Part shown: positions 6,571 through 15,000 of the stretch, one piece after another
How positions within the stretch are numbered: position 1 is the first letter of the stretch
Layout of the letters: the number at the start of each line of letters is the position of its first letter
Assembly: GCA_041649995.1 (NCBI GenBank)
Contig: JBAZMA010000023.1
Coordinates: 1-17,071 of the forward strand
DNA length: 17,071 nt
Direction of reading: 5' to 3'
DNA from: JBAZMA01 sp041649995
GTDB taxonomy: Bacteria > Omnitrophota > Gorgyraeia > Velamenicoccales > Velamenicoccaceae
The notes under the pieces: generated by a model
Databases searched by the model: none
What the model saw: only the letters and a program-made list of their open reading frames with translations
Told to the model about the DNA's origin: nothing
Program-made: the position numbers and the translations under genes

Positions 6571-6864
6571 ATGGTGAAGATAGAGGTCAACCGGGATCCG
6601 CTCGCGGAGTTTGGAATCACCGACGCATGGCTGCAAGACCGAACAGTGATCGCGGTGTGGTCGGTGGCGATGGTCGCGTTGGCCGTCCTGGTCGTCGGCA
6701 TCGCGTGGGGCGTCTGTGCATGCATCCTCCGCCGCCGGCGGGTCATCGCCGCGGCGCCCGCGACGATCCGCGAGGACGAGGTCCGTCCGGTCGTGTTCGA
6801 CACGGATCGGTCCGACCATCCCTCGTATTATGCCCCATACCACCGCTCCATCACCACGACGTGA
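6571..6864 (+). CDS. Small single-pass membrane protein, 97 aa
   Basis: Residues about 26-53 form one strong transmembrane helix (VIAVWSVAMVALAVLVVGIAW, then GVCACIL), followed at once by a basic stop-transfer cluster RRRR. The 25-residue N-terminus has no cleavable signal look, so the protein would be an N-out, C-in type III protein. The cytoplasmic tail of about 40 residues is mixed in charge and ends in a tyrosine-rich PSYYAPYHR segment, which could be a sorting or interaction signal. Two cysteines next to the bilayer (CAC) are candidates for palmitoylation. The ATG at 6571 follows an A/C-rich leader (agacaaaacgacATG) much like that of the first gene. The fold family is unknown. With the type I protein and the four-helix protein, it hints at a membrane-bearing virion or remodelling of host membranes. 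Confidence 0.75.
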   Translation: MVKIEVNRDPLAEFGITDAWLQDRTVIAVWSVAMVALAVLVVGIAWGVCACILRRRRVIAAAPATIREDEVRPVVFDTDRSDHPSYYAPYHRSITTT

Positions 6865-6894
6865 GAGTGGGCACCAGTACACAAAAAAATGGAC

Positions 6895-7830
6895 TCATGT
6901 GCGCTTCTTGAAGTTTGGGTGTCTGCGTTCAACGGCCACGCGATGCGCCTTTGCCGTCGTCCGGGAGAGCCGGACCGCACGGACCCCGTCGCAGAAAAAT
7001 TGCCAGATGGCGTCCCTGCGCTCGAACACCCACGAGGGTAGTTCGTGCGGAACGACGCCCCGCGACTGCATCGCCTGCAGGACGAAATTCTTGGTGAACC
7101 GGAAGCCGTAGTACTTCAGCGCGATGATCATCTCGAGGCCCAGCTGGACGTAGAACTGGTTCAGCGGGGTGTCGTGTTTGTCGGACAGCGGCCCGCGCAT
7201 GTTGGTGGTGTACTTGTTGAGGTACGTCTCGTAGCCGGTCTTGAACTCTAGTAGGATCGGTCGCCCGGTCACCTCGTGGACCGCGATCATGTCGACGGGG
7301 GTCCAGATCCGGATGTCGTCGGCCACGAGCGGGAACTGCGAAAACCGCCCGTCGAACTTCCACTGCTCGAGCGCGGCGATGATGTCCAGGGTCATCGCCG
7401 GGTGCTTGCGCTTCCGACAGAACGCGACGCGGTCGTTTGCCCACAGGCGCAGGTCGTCGTCGACGACGGTGCCACGCGCCGCGCCGGTCACGGTCGCCTT
7501 TCCGCCTTTCCGGGCACCGTCGACCGCGAGCGGGATCGTGTACTCGCCCTCGGGCACGGACGTGTCGTTGTGCCTCGCGGTCTCGTAGTCGTAGTCCGGG
7601 TAGAAGATCGCGCGGATGAACCGCGTCATCCCGTCGCAGCGGGCGCCGTCGAACCACAGCTTCGGCACGCTGCCCGCGTTGGACATGCGGACGCGCGCAT
7701 TCCGCGGGTGCTCTTCGAGCTCGCGGATCTCGGCCCACTCGGCGGTCCTGCGGCGCGTGGGCGGCGGGGCCGCGGCCGCCGCCGGCGCTGGTTCGTCGGC
7801 GCCAAACAGACGTTTTACGATACTGAACAT
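6895..7830 (-). CDS. PD-(D/E)XK superfamily nuclease
   Basis: This 311-residue protein carries the nuclease core of the PD-(D/E)XK family. WTPVDMIAV gives Asp180, PILLEFKTG gives Glu195 and Lys197 (the E-x-K pair), and QFYVQLGLEM (Gln225, Gln229) is the conserved helix seen in RecB/Cas4-type nucleases. The preceding GTVVDDDLRLW (about 120-130) probably corresponds to motif I. The N-terminal 30 residues after MFSIVKRLFG are alanine/proline-rich and look disordered, and the C-terminus is basic (PNFKKRT). It would cut or resect DNA, perhaps a functional counterpart of the herpesvirus alkaline nuclease in processing replicated DNA; that assignment is inference. The ATG at 7830 follows a C-rich leader. 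It lies 59 bp downstream of the 208-residue gene on the same strand. All catalytic positions expected for an active enzyme are present. Confidence 0.82.
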   Translation of the reverse strand: MFSIVKRLFGADEPAPAAAAAPPPTRRRTAEWAEIRELEEHPRNARVRMSNAGSVPKLWFDGARCDGMTRFIRAIFYPDYDYETARHNDTSVPEGEYTIPLAVDGARKGGKATVTGAARGTVVDDDLRLWANDRVAFCRKRKHPAMTLDIIAALEQWKFDGRFSQFPLVADDIRIWTPVDMIAVHEVTGRPILLEFKTGYETYLNKYTTNMRGPLSDKHDTPLNQFYVQLGLEMIIALKYYGFRFTKNFVLQAMQSRGVVPHELPSWVFERRDAIWQFFCDGVRAVRLSRTTAKAHRVAVERRHPNFKKRT

Positions 7831-7889
7831 CGGGAGGAGGGGGCGCTGCGTATTTTCCCAACGGCGTCAATGTATGTGTGTGTATGGTT

Positions 7890-8516
7890 TCAATCTGCAC
7901 CCCCCGTGAACAGCGCGCCGTCGTCAAACTCGCGCATGCCCTCCTCGGTCTGCAGCAGCATCGCGACGGCGCTCTCCGCTGCCGCCTTGGCGGTCGCATC
8001 CTCGAGCAGCAGCACGTCGGGATCGTTCTTCGCGGCCCCGAAGCGGCGCATCCACTCGTCCCCGCGGAGCGGCCGGGGGAGCGCGTGACGTCCCAGCCGG
8101 GCTCCCGTCATGATCACGATGAAGATCTCGTGCACGTACGTGGGACAGTCGATCACGTTGCACCCGAGGTCGCGAGTCAGCGCCTCGAGGTGGTCGAAGA
8201 ACGACGGGATCCTGGCCGGCGGCAGCACCGGTATCCCGTCCATCATGTCCATCGCCCACAGCTGCATCTTTGGCAGCGTGTCCATGAACCAGAATAGCAT
8301 GAGTTGCAGCGAGAGCGGGTTGCCCGAGATGAGCGCGTTGTTCACGAGCTCGCACGCCATCGGGTAGAATTGTGCCAGGTGCCCGTCGTACTCGTTCCTG
8401 ACGATCCGCAGCAGCGGCTCGACCAGCCGCTGGAGACACGGTATCACGTCGGGCCCGACGAATACCCGGCCAAGCCAGGTGTTGCACGGATCCACCGGTG
8501 TTGCGCTCGTGCCCAT
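7890..8516 (-). CDS. Hypothetical protein, 208 aa
   Basis: I do not recognise this protein. It begins MGTSATPVDPCNTWLGRVFV at the ATG at 8516, after a run of nine A (aaaaaaaaaATG); the frame continues upstream but that text overlaps the divergent gene. Residues 20-140 look like a compact helical domain rich in Leu, Met, Trp and Phe (SLQLMLFWFMDTLPKMQLW, then MDMMDGIPVLPP), without a clear membrane helix. Four cysteines at 11, 27, 55 and 119, plus Cys124, could form disulfides or bind metal. The C-terminal 50 residues are acidic and alanine-rich (LLLEDATAKAAAESAVAMLL, about 169-188), probably one long helix. It is upstream of the PD-(D/E)XK nuclease on the same strand and could act with it. 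A capsid or tegument role is equally possible. Confidence 0.72.
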   Translation of the reverse strand: MGTSATPVDPCNTWLGRVFVGPDVIPCLQRLVEPLLRIVRNEYDGHLAQFYPMACELVNNALISGNPLSLQLMLFWFMDTLPKMQLWAMDMMDGIPVLPPARIPSFFDHLEALTRDLGCNVIDCPTYVHEIFIVIMTGARLGRHALPRPLRGDEWMRRFGAAKNDPDVLLLEDATAKAAAESAVAMLLQTEEGMREFDDGALFTGGAD

Positions 8517-8585
8517 TTTTTTTTCGGCGTGTGGTGTCGCTTTGCGCTCGCGCGCGCAACACACGCACGGAAAGACGCACGCCGT
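8517..8585. promoter_or_regulatory. Short divergent promoter
   Basis: Only 69 bp separate two divergent start codons (8516 minus and 8586 plus). The gap has a T10 run at one end and an alternating CG stretch (ctcgcgcgcgc, near 8549). No TATA box is evident. Confidence 0.45.
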
Positions 8586-9134
8586 ATGGAAACACGCACG
8601 GATCCCGGACCAGTGTACCCGCCGAGCCGGGGGACCACCGCATTCGGCGAGACGGTAGCAACTCCCGCGATCGCCGCGCTGGGCCGCACGACGGCGGCGA
8701 TCGCAGGGTGCGTCGGAAATGGCGCCGCGATCGATGCGATGGGCGGGCTCCGCTCCGCGCTCGCTTCCGTCGAGACGCCGCCGACGCCGCCGCGCGAGTG
8801 GATGGACCGGCTCGCGTATGGCCAACCCGCAGTCGCACTGTGCCCGATGTGCGGCCGGCGCCTCCCGGGCGCAGCGGCCGCGCCGGCCGCGCCGCAGACG
8901 ACCCGCCCGCCAAACGTGGACGAACTGATCTCCGAAATGACCGCGGCGGGTGACGCCGCCATGGCGTACCGTCGCACAGACGCGATACACGCTCTCGCGG
9001 AAGCTGTGACCAAGCTCGACGCGGGCATCGTCGACACGGTCAACTCGGTTGACGGACCGGTGCCGCTGTGGGGGTGTCCGGATGAATTGGACATCCTCCA
9101 GCGGGCACCGTGCACAGCGTGTGGGACCAAATAA
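8586..9134 (+). CDS. Hypothetical zinc-ribbon-like protein, 182 aa
   Basis: Two CxxC knuckles are visible: CPMCGRR at residues 86-92 and CTACGTK at the extreme C-terminus (176-182). Together they could bind one zinc ion as a split zinc ribbon, with a helical insert between them (VDELISEMTAAGDAAMAYRR, then a second helix to about 150). The N-terminal 80 residues are rich in Ala, Pro, Thr and Gly and hold EWMDRLAYG just before the first knuckle. The ATG at 8586 is chosen because it lies just outside the divergent gene; the frame upstream overlaps that gene and has no protein-like text. Zinc-ribbon proteins of this size in large viruses are often transcription or replication accessories, but no family is recognised. 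It is convergent with the terminase segment, with only 29 bp between stop codons. Confidence 0.72.
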   Translation: METRTDPGPVYPPSRGTTAFGETVATPAIAALGRTTAAIAGCVGNGAAIDAMGGLRSALASVETPPTPPREWMDRLAYGQPAVALCPMCGRRLPGAAAAPAAPQTTRPPNVDELISEMTAAGDAAMAYRRTDAIHALAEAVTKLDAGIVDTVNSVDGPVPLWGCPDELDILQRAPCTACGTK

Positions 9135-9163
9135 CTGGTTTTTTTTAAATTCCCCATTTCGTT

Positions 9164-10345
9164 TCATTGCTCATCGGACACTGTTACACGGTCAACGAAT
9201 GCGCCATTCATCGCGTGCGTGGCGTACTTTGCGGCGAGGCGACCAAAGAGCATGCCGCCGATCGCGTTGTTGATGAGTATGCACATCGCGAGGTCGTCGT
9301 TGAGTGCGCCGAGCTTGCCCTTTCCCCCGATCCACGTGCGCGCCTGGCCGCCGCTGGCCAGCGGTGGTTTGTAGAACTTTGTCCAGCGCTTGAGCTGCTC
9401 GCGCGCGATGGAGACGACGTCCTTGTGCTGCACCGAAAACAGGCTGCGCACGGTGCACACCCGGTTCGCCTTGAGCGAGTTGCGGAAGTCGTTCGTGGCG
9501 CCCTCCTTGAACAGGTCCGTGGTCCAGATGCCGCGCATGGTCGGCGCGCCGCGCCTGTCGCCCGGCGCCTTGCGCTCGCGCAGCGACGTGTAGCCGATCC
9601 GACTGTCGACGAGCGCTTGCGCCATCCACTGGTCGTGCAGCCCCGCGATGTCCGATCCGTTGTTCGCTTCCACCGCGAGGAAGATGTGCGCACCGGCGAG
9701 CTGGGTCGTCAGCGCGGCGATGTGCGCCTTGAACGTGCGCTCCATCTGCTCGGCCTCGCATGGTGGGGAGATCGTGTCCATTCCCACCAGCAGCATGCGG
9801 TTCGTCGTGAACGCGGCGGAGACGACCGCGTAGTCGGACGATCCGCAGTTGCACGGATCCACGGACACGACGACGAACCGGATCGTGCACGACGAGTCCG
9901 TCGTCGGCACCGAGAACGCGCGGTCGATCGCATCGGGCGGAAATTGTCGCAGGCCCTCGTCGGCGATCTGCCCGAGCAATTCGCGGTCGCGCGTCGCGGG
10001 CGAGTCGGACAGCAGATCGCGCGCGGCCTCATGCATCCCGATCGTGTGCCACGTGGGGATGAGGTGCGCCGTGTGCCAGCACATGTCGCCGTTGTGCGCG
10101 CACTCTGGCTGCGTGCACTTGAGATTCACGCTCACCAGCATGAAGTACGGCTGCCCGGCGCGGTCCGTCTTCTCCATCAGCTTCGTGTACACGTTGTCGC
10201 TCCCAAGGACCGTGCTGATCGCGATGGCCGTCGTCTTGGCGATCAGCATCATCGGCACGATGATCGTCGCGAATGTCTCGGGCGGTATCTGCGCGGCCTC
10301 TTCGCATATTATCAGATCGGCCTCGCCACCGCGGAGGTTGTCGCC
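9164..10345 (-). CDS. Large terminase subunit, 3' exon (Walker B and nuclease domains)
   Basis: The 393 residues encoded here are the second half of a herpesvirus/tailed-phage-type large terminase. Counting from the exon start, LIICEE at 11-16 is the Walker B motif with its catalytic Glu, and AISTVLGSDN near 43-52 is the coupling motif. Cysteines 77, 82 and 89 with His91 (CTQPEC, then CWH) form a probable zinc site. The RNase-H-like nuclease shows VSVDP (Asp163), LAVEANNGSD (Glu226) and LNDDLAM (Asp350, Asp351), which fit motifs I to III. The Walker A ATPase half is missing: the frame is closed by an in-frame TAG at 10346-10348 that doubles as a splice acceptor. A GTG at 10258 could serve as a start, but it falls after Walker B and would discard conserved residues. 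I infer a 3' exon whose 5' exon lies outside the window. Confidence 0.9.
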   Translation of the reverse strand, partial: GDNLRGGEADLIICEEAAQIPPETFATIIVPMMLIAKTTAIAISTVLGSDNVYTKLMEKTDRAGQPYFMLVSVNLKCTQPECAHNGDMCWHTAHLIPTWHTIGMHEAARDLLSDSPATRDRELLGQIADEGLRQFPPDAIDRAFSVPTTDSSCTIRFVVVSVDPCNCGSSDYAVVSAAFTTNRMLLVGMDTISPPCEAEQMERTFKAHIAALTTQLAGAHIFLAVEANNGSDIAGLHDQWMAQALVDSRIGYTSLRERKAPGDRRGAPTMRGIWTTDLFKEGATNDFRNSLKANRVCTVRSLFSVQHKDVVSIAREQLKRWTKFYKPPLASGGQARTWIGGKGKLGALNDDLAMCILINNAIGGMLFGRLAAKYATHAMNGAFVDRVTVSDEQ

Positions 10346-10372
10346 CTATGTGTGTGTGGTTGCGAGTGTTAG
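10346..10372 (-). other. Spliceosomal branch point and 3' splice site of terminase intron
   Basis: On the minus strand the sequence reads CTAAC (10372-10368), a near-ideal branch-point core, then a C/A-rich tract and cacacaTAG ending at 10346, followed by GGCGACAAC, which starts the conserved protein text. The branch A at 10369 is 23 nt from the end of the acceptor AG, a normal spliceosomal distance. The intron ends in phase 0. No matching 5' donor next to a Walker-A exon could be found in the window. Confidence 0.75.
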
Positions 10373-10480
10373 CATGACCGCGTAAGATGATTGTTTGTGC
10401 AAAAAAAAGCAGTGTCGTGTGGGGGATTCTTTTCTATTATGTCTGCGTTCGCGGCGCGTGAATGGGGGGGGGGAGGATGT

Positions 10481-10990
10481 TCAACTATGGTCACCCTCTG
10501 CCACCGCCGCCCCCGCCCCGCTGACGACCGTGCGGGCAATGAACGACACCGGTCGCAACGGAACCTTGTCCCAGTCCGGCGGGCGGACGCCGGGATACGG
10601 CGACCGGGGATGCAGCAGAGTGTACACGTGTCCGCCAAACCACAACCCCTGCCAACACGCGAGATTTCCGCACAATGCGAACGCGAGGGGATAGAACAGG
10701 CTCGGCTCGGCGCCGAACCAGATGAGCGGCGCGGACATGCAGAGCGCGCCGGCAAGCGCGGCGGGCGCGAGCGGCGCCGTGGGCACGCTGTACGCGATCG
10801 CGTGGAACAGCGCGGACACCGCGGATCCCCACAGCACGAAGTTCGCTGCCCGCGTCGTCCAGTACAGCAGCAGCACGTACCGGGTGGCCACGAGAAACGT
10901 CATGGTTGCGATGGCCCACGCGACCACGGCAGCGGTGCACGCTAACGGTGGGTATTTGCAGAGTTGATCAAATCGAGATTCTACGGGCAT
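10481..10990 (-). CDS. Four-helix integral membrane protein, 169 aa
   Basis: Four hydrophobic helices are visible at about residues 17-42, 48-68, 72-92 and 98-125. They are separated by short loops and followed by a polar tail of about 45 residues with PYPGVRPPDWDKVPLRP. The N-terminus (MPVESRFDQLCKYPP) has no cleavable signal. The predicted topology places both ends on the same side. The tail is proline-rich and ends AAVAEGDHS. I do not recognise the family. Several herpesvirus envelope proteins are multi-pass (for example gM, with eight helices), but this one is far smaller and no homology is claimed. It lies just upstream of the terminase 3' exon on the same strand and, if that intron is cis-spliced, sits inside it. 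Confidence 0.75.
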   Translation of the reverse strand: MPVESRFDQLCKYPPLACTAAVVAWAIATMTFLVATRYVLLLYWTTRAANFVLWGSAVSALFHAIAYSVPTAPLAPAALAGALCMSAPLIWFGAEPSLFYPLAFALCGNLACWQGLWFGGHVYTLLHPRSPYPGVRPPDWDKVPLRPVSFIARTVVSGAGAAVAEGDHS

Positions 10991-11073
10991 TTTTTTTCAA
11001 TTGTGTTGCGGTTGTGCGGTGGTTTTTTCACGCACACTTTGGTGCACATCCACGCGCCACCATTTTTCTCTCA

Positions 11074-11334
11074 TCACACACGAAACAGATCACGGGATCG
11101 GTACAGCATGACCGCGTCCTCGAGCTGGGCGGCCGCCGTCGCCTTCGTGGCCATGGAGTCGGTGGGCAGTCGCCTGAGACGAACGACCCACGTGTGCAGC
11201 CGACTGAGTTCACTGTCCTTCCGGGTGGCCAGCTCGGCCCGGAGCGTGGGATATTTTGCCAGTGCCGGACGGTCGTCGGCTCGGAGGAAGCCCGACACCC
11301 GGCTGTTGTGCGCCGCGATTGTTTCATCCGCCAT
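11074..11334 (-). CDS. Hypothetical small protein, 86 aa
   Basis: A small, basic, helical protein (MADETIAAHNSRVSGFLRAD at the start, VMLYRSRDLFRV at the end) with no cysteine, membrane segment or known motif. Residues about 25-75 could form amphipathic helices with heptad-like spacing (LRAELATRKDSELSRLHTWV). Two other in-frame starts exist: 11373, 13 codons earlier, after an A-rich leader, and 11427. I chose 11334 because the intervening residues are arginine/threonine-rich without an evident fold; 11373 is a fair alternative. It is on the minus strand, divergent from the 93-residue gene. No function can be assigned. Confidence 0.55.
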   Translation of the reverse strand: MADETIAAHNSRVSGFLRADDRPALAKYPTLRAELATRKDSELSRLHTWVVRLRRLPTDSMATKATAAAQLEDAVMLYRSRDLFRV

Positions 11335-11486
11335 GTCGGTGTTTGCACGTGGAACCGTGCGCACGGTGCGCATCAACGTGGCGGGTTTTTCTCGCGGTTC
11401 TGCGAGTGGGGAAAAAAAGAAAAGCACCGCGGCAATATTCGGGGATATTCACAAAATTCTTCTCCATTTCGGTAAAGAGCATTTCG

Positions 11487-11768
11487 ATGGATTATTTCAC
11501 ACCCGATGAACCATTTTCTCCCAGAGTCGCGCCCGTCGTGCAGCCCGCCGTGCAGCCCATGGCAGCGACCGAGGCAGCGCAACTCGCCGAAGTCATCGAG
11601 CGGTCGAAATTCGAGGCGAGACCGGCGCCGGCAGTCCCATCCACGAGACCGCCCGCGACAGCGGATCTCAGGGAACTCATAATAGCCATGGCGATAGAAG
11701 TGCGGGAGACGAGGGATATTCTCCGGCAGATCCTGCAATCTGCGCAGTCCGTTGCCGGGACGAGGTGA
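11487..11768 (+). CDS. Small protein upstream of the capsid gene, 93 aa
   Basis: The 93-residue protein starts MDYFTPDEPFSPRVAPVVQP and has two parts. The N-terminal 60 residues are rich in Pro, Ala and Val and look disordered. The C-terminal 30 residues (DLRELIIAMAIEVRETRDIL, then RQILQSAQSV) form a clear amphipathic helix likely to self-associate or pair with another protein. The gene is on the same strand as, and 282 bp before, the major capsid gene. A short flexible protein with one interaction helix in this place could be a capsid accessory or scaffold-like factor, but sequence alone does not show that. The ATG at 11487 is the only start that keeps the ordered part and avoids the divergent gene. 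Confidence 0.6.
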   Translation: MDYFTPDEPFSPRVAPVVQPAVQPMAATEAAQLAEVIERSKFEARPAPAVPSTRPPATADLRELIIAMAIEVRETRDILRQILQSAQSVAGTR

Positions 11769-11897
11769 AAAATGAAGAATGTGTGAGAGACGGACACGTG
11801 AAAAGAAAAGATGGAAACATTTTCGCTCGACACTGGTGTGTGCCATTGGTCACGAATGGGCAGGTTTGGGGAGGGGGGGGGAGCGAACGACGGGGAA

Positions 11898-11913
11898 CGG
11901 CCGGATCCGGCCG
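11898..11913. promoter_or_regulatory. 16-bp perfect palindrome upstream of the capsid gene
   Basis: The sequence cggccggatccggccg is a perfect 16-bp inverted repeat without spacer. It sits 138 bp before the capsid start codon, just after a G9 run (about 11871-11881). It is the longest perfect palindrome I noticed in intergenic DNA of the window and could be a dimeric regulator site or form a small cruciform or hairpin. Confidence 0.45.
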
Positions 11914-12050
11914 GCTCGTGCGCACGCAGCGCCTGAACCGGCCAAAAACGCGCGATCCTTAAACGGCGCCGGGTGCGCACGTTTCGCACTGTTCGAACAA
12001 ATAACGCAGAGCCTCAAAGGCACCGCAACAACCAGCAAAACCAGCATCAT

Positions 12051-15000
12051 ATGACAGACTTGTCGACCGCTCAGGCGGCGTTTGGGCACGCAACCGTGGT
12101 CACGGATTCCCAGGCCCAGGTTCACACCCTCAACATGTTCTTTGGCAAGACGCTCACGTCCAGCGACACTGGCGCGTTCCAGGGCCCCATCACCGCGCAG
12201 AACCTCGGACAGGCGTATGAAGGCATCAGCACGCTCATCCGCAACATGGTCGAGCAGCTCGTCCACACCGTGCGCACCGCGTTCTGGACGGCGGTCATCC
12301 TCCCGATCACGAAGCTCGACGCCCACCACATCGCGGTCGCGTACAGGGTGTGGAACAAGAGCATCAACGCCGCCGCCCCGTACGAGGGATCGGCGCGCAT
12401 GCTGACCGAGCGCGTGTACAAGGCCGAGAAGAGCGCGCAGCGGCGCGGCGTGCAGGCCAAGTTCGAGGGCGACTTCCTCCAGTTCGCGTCGGCGGGCAGG
12501 CAGCAGCTGGAGGACAAGCTCGACCACATGCGCTGGACGGTGCAGGAGACGCTCAACTACTTTGTCGCGAAGGAGCTCTCGTCCGCGCAGGACCCGTTCC
12601 GCGCGGAGCTGGATCGCACGGGCAAGCTCGAGCACGAGTCGGCCGAGCGCATTCTCGCCATGGAGTCCACGTACTTTGGTGCGGCACAGAAGGGTCCGCT
12701 CAACCTCGCCGGCATCCTCACGGCCATCACAGAGGGCATCCAGCAGGTGAGCGGCCTGACGCCGGACACGGTGATCCTGCCGGCCGAGCTCAGGCGCCTG
12801 TTTGAGATGTCGAAGCGCCTCCCGGTCAAGTTCCCGACCGTGGACGGCGAGGGGAAGATCACCGAGGTCGACTCGATCATCGAGGCCACGATGTTTGGCA
12901 ACGTCCGCATCTTCTTCACCGAGAGCGTCACCGGAGAGGACGGCCGCCCGAGGTTCTCGCCGTTCTCGAGCACCTCGTACACTGGCCAGCACTACGTCAT
13001 CGGCGACACGTGGGTCGGGCGGTCGCACGACGGGTGGCGTTCGAACATGCTCAACATCTACCTGCACTGCGAGAGCATGGACAACTACGCGAAGGTGCGC
13101 GGAGCGGCGGCGTTTGGCGATCCGTCGATGCGTTGGACGCGCAAGGGCGATCTCCGCCCGGAGCACGACCCAAGCACGCCCGAGATGTCCGCGTACGACG
13201 CGAGGGAGCACAGTTCCACCGAGCGTGCGTGTGGGACGCGGTACCGCCACGACGTGTTCCACATGCGCGAACCGAAGGTCGGGTGGCGCAAGACCGAGGT
13301 GTTTGGTGCGCTGTGCCCCTCCCATTGCTTCCCCGACGCGCTCCTGCACGAGTGCGCGACGACCATGTGCACCGGTCTGGGATCCCGCGGCTACACGCCG
13401 GCCGAGTCGGACAGGCTGGTGCAGAGCCTGCGCGCATTGGTGCAGAACTCGGACAACAACTGCGATGCTCCCGCCGAGTACTTCACGAGGCTCGCGGATC
13501 TGAACCAGAAGAGGTTCACGGTGAAGCTCGCGAACGGCATCTGGACCGTGGCGCCCGGCCAGACGATGCTGATTCCCGGCGACGCGGGGGACATGGGATC
13601 GGTGCCGATCGGGGTCTGCACGTGGATGGCCATGAAAGCTCTCGCACGGCATAGCGGCAACGCGACCTCTCGGTGGGCCAAGTCGGCCGCGATCGCAAGC
13701 GAGTGCACCAAGTTCATCGCCGCGTGCGCGGCCCACGTCGCGAGCATCGCGGCCAAGACGCAGGGCCATAAACGCATCCTGGATGCGTGGATACCGGAGT
13801 GGCAGATGGACTGTCTCGCGAAGGACGACACGCTCGATCAGTGGTGCTGCGCACTGTTCAACATGATGATCGGCGCCCCGCGTCCGCCTGTATTCCTCAA
13901 GGCGGCGGCCGGAGAAGCCGCGGGGGCCGGCGCGGGGGGTGTGCGCAGGGACGCCCTCCTGCTGTTGGAGTTCCTCGACCCCAGGGAAATTGGAAATGTG
14001 GTGAGTGGCACGACCGCGACGACAGAATTCGACGTGGATACCATCAAGAGTTTCGCGGTGAACATATCTGACATTCAGCGGATCATGCGGATCGTGTCGG
14101 AGGTTGTCCCCGAGCGCGAGAAGGATGGGCGGTATAACCAACTGCTGCGGAAGGTGGTTGGGCAATTCAAGGGCTCGCTCCAGGATGTCACCGACGCGGT
14201 GGTTCGTGCGTATGCTCTCAGTGTGATGGAAAGCATCCAGTACCGCAGGGATGTCCCACCGACGACAGAGGTGAAGACCGCGGAAAAGTTCGCAGAGGTG
14301 CTCGCGGAAAAATTGGCCGGCAAGCTGGCAACCGTGGCCGGAGCAGGGTGGTGCAGGACCATATTCGGGCTCGGCGAGGGTCTCACCATCTACACCTCGT
14401 CGCCGGGCGCCAGCGAGATCATCGCACCGGCAGATCCGTGCGCCGGTTGGTCCATCCCGCGCACCGCGTGGATGCCGATCCAACCCGGACTCAGGATCGG
14501 GACCCGCGCGACGGGGACTATCGCGGCGCTCGGCGAGGGTGTAAAGTTTGTCGGAGGGCCGGAGGCGCGGTATGGCGCGCGCACGCTCAACCTGTCGGAC
14601 GTCGGCAACAGCGAGGTTGCGCGCGAACGCGTGCGCGGTCTGTACATGTCAAACTCGATGATGACCCCGCTCATCCGCACGTTCGCCACCGTGCTGTGCA
14701 TGCTGCCCATCCATCGCGACATCATCCAGAACATGCTCGAGAATGACGTCATGCCCCCGCTGGCGATCAGCATCGTCCGGCCGTTCATCCAGCACCAGAC
14801 CAAGGGCATCTGGATCGGGAAGGCCGGGTACGACCTCGGCGCATCGTTCTTTGGCCAGGAAGACACGAAGGCGGCGTGGGATGCGCAGGCGCACTACGCG
14901 ATCGCGTCGCTGACGTACCACGCCATGGCGTTTGTGTGGAACGCGCGCGCGCAGAAGGTCGTGCGCAACATCCTGGACACCGAGCCGTGCAGGCAGTTTG

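Noticed and set aside
6929..7999. 356-codon minus-strand frame overlapping the PD-(D/E)XK gene
   Set aside because: Arginine-rich out-of-frame text; the overlapping 311-codon frame holds the nuclease motifs.
9164..10258. Reading the terminase segment as a stand-alone gene starting at GTG 10258
   Set aside because: Conserved text, including Walker B, continues 29 codons upstream in the same frame to the splice acceptor.
10876..10886. GTACGT donor-like sequence on the minus strand as the 5' splice site of the terminase intron
   Set aside because: It lies inside the coding sequence of the four-helix membrane protein, and the preceding text has no Walker A or terminase character.
11850..14483. 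877-codon open frame on the minus strand opposite the capsid gene
   Set aside because: It is an arginine/leucine/histidine-rich shadow caused by the GC-rich codon use of the capsid gene; it has no recognisable domain.
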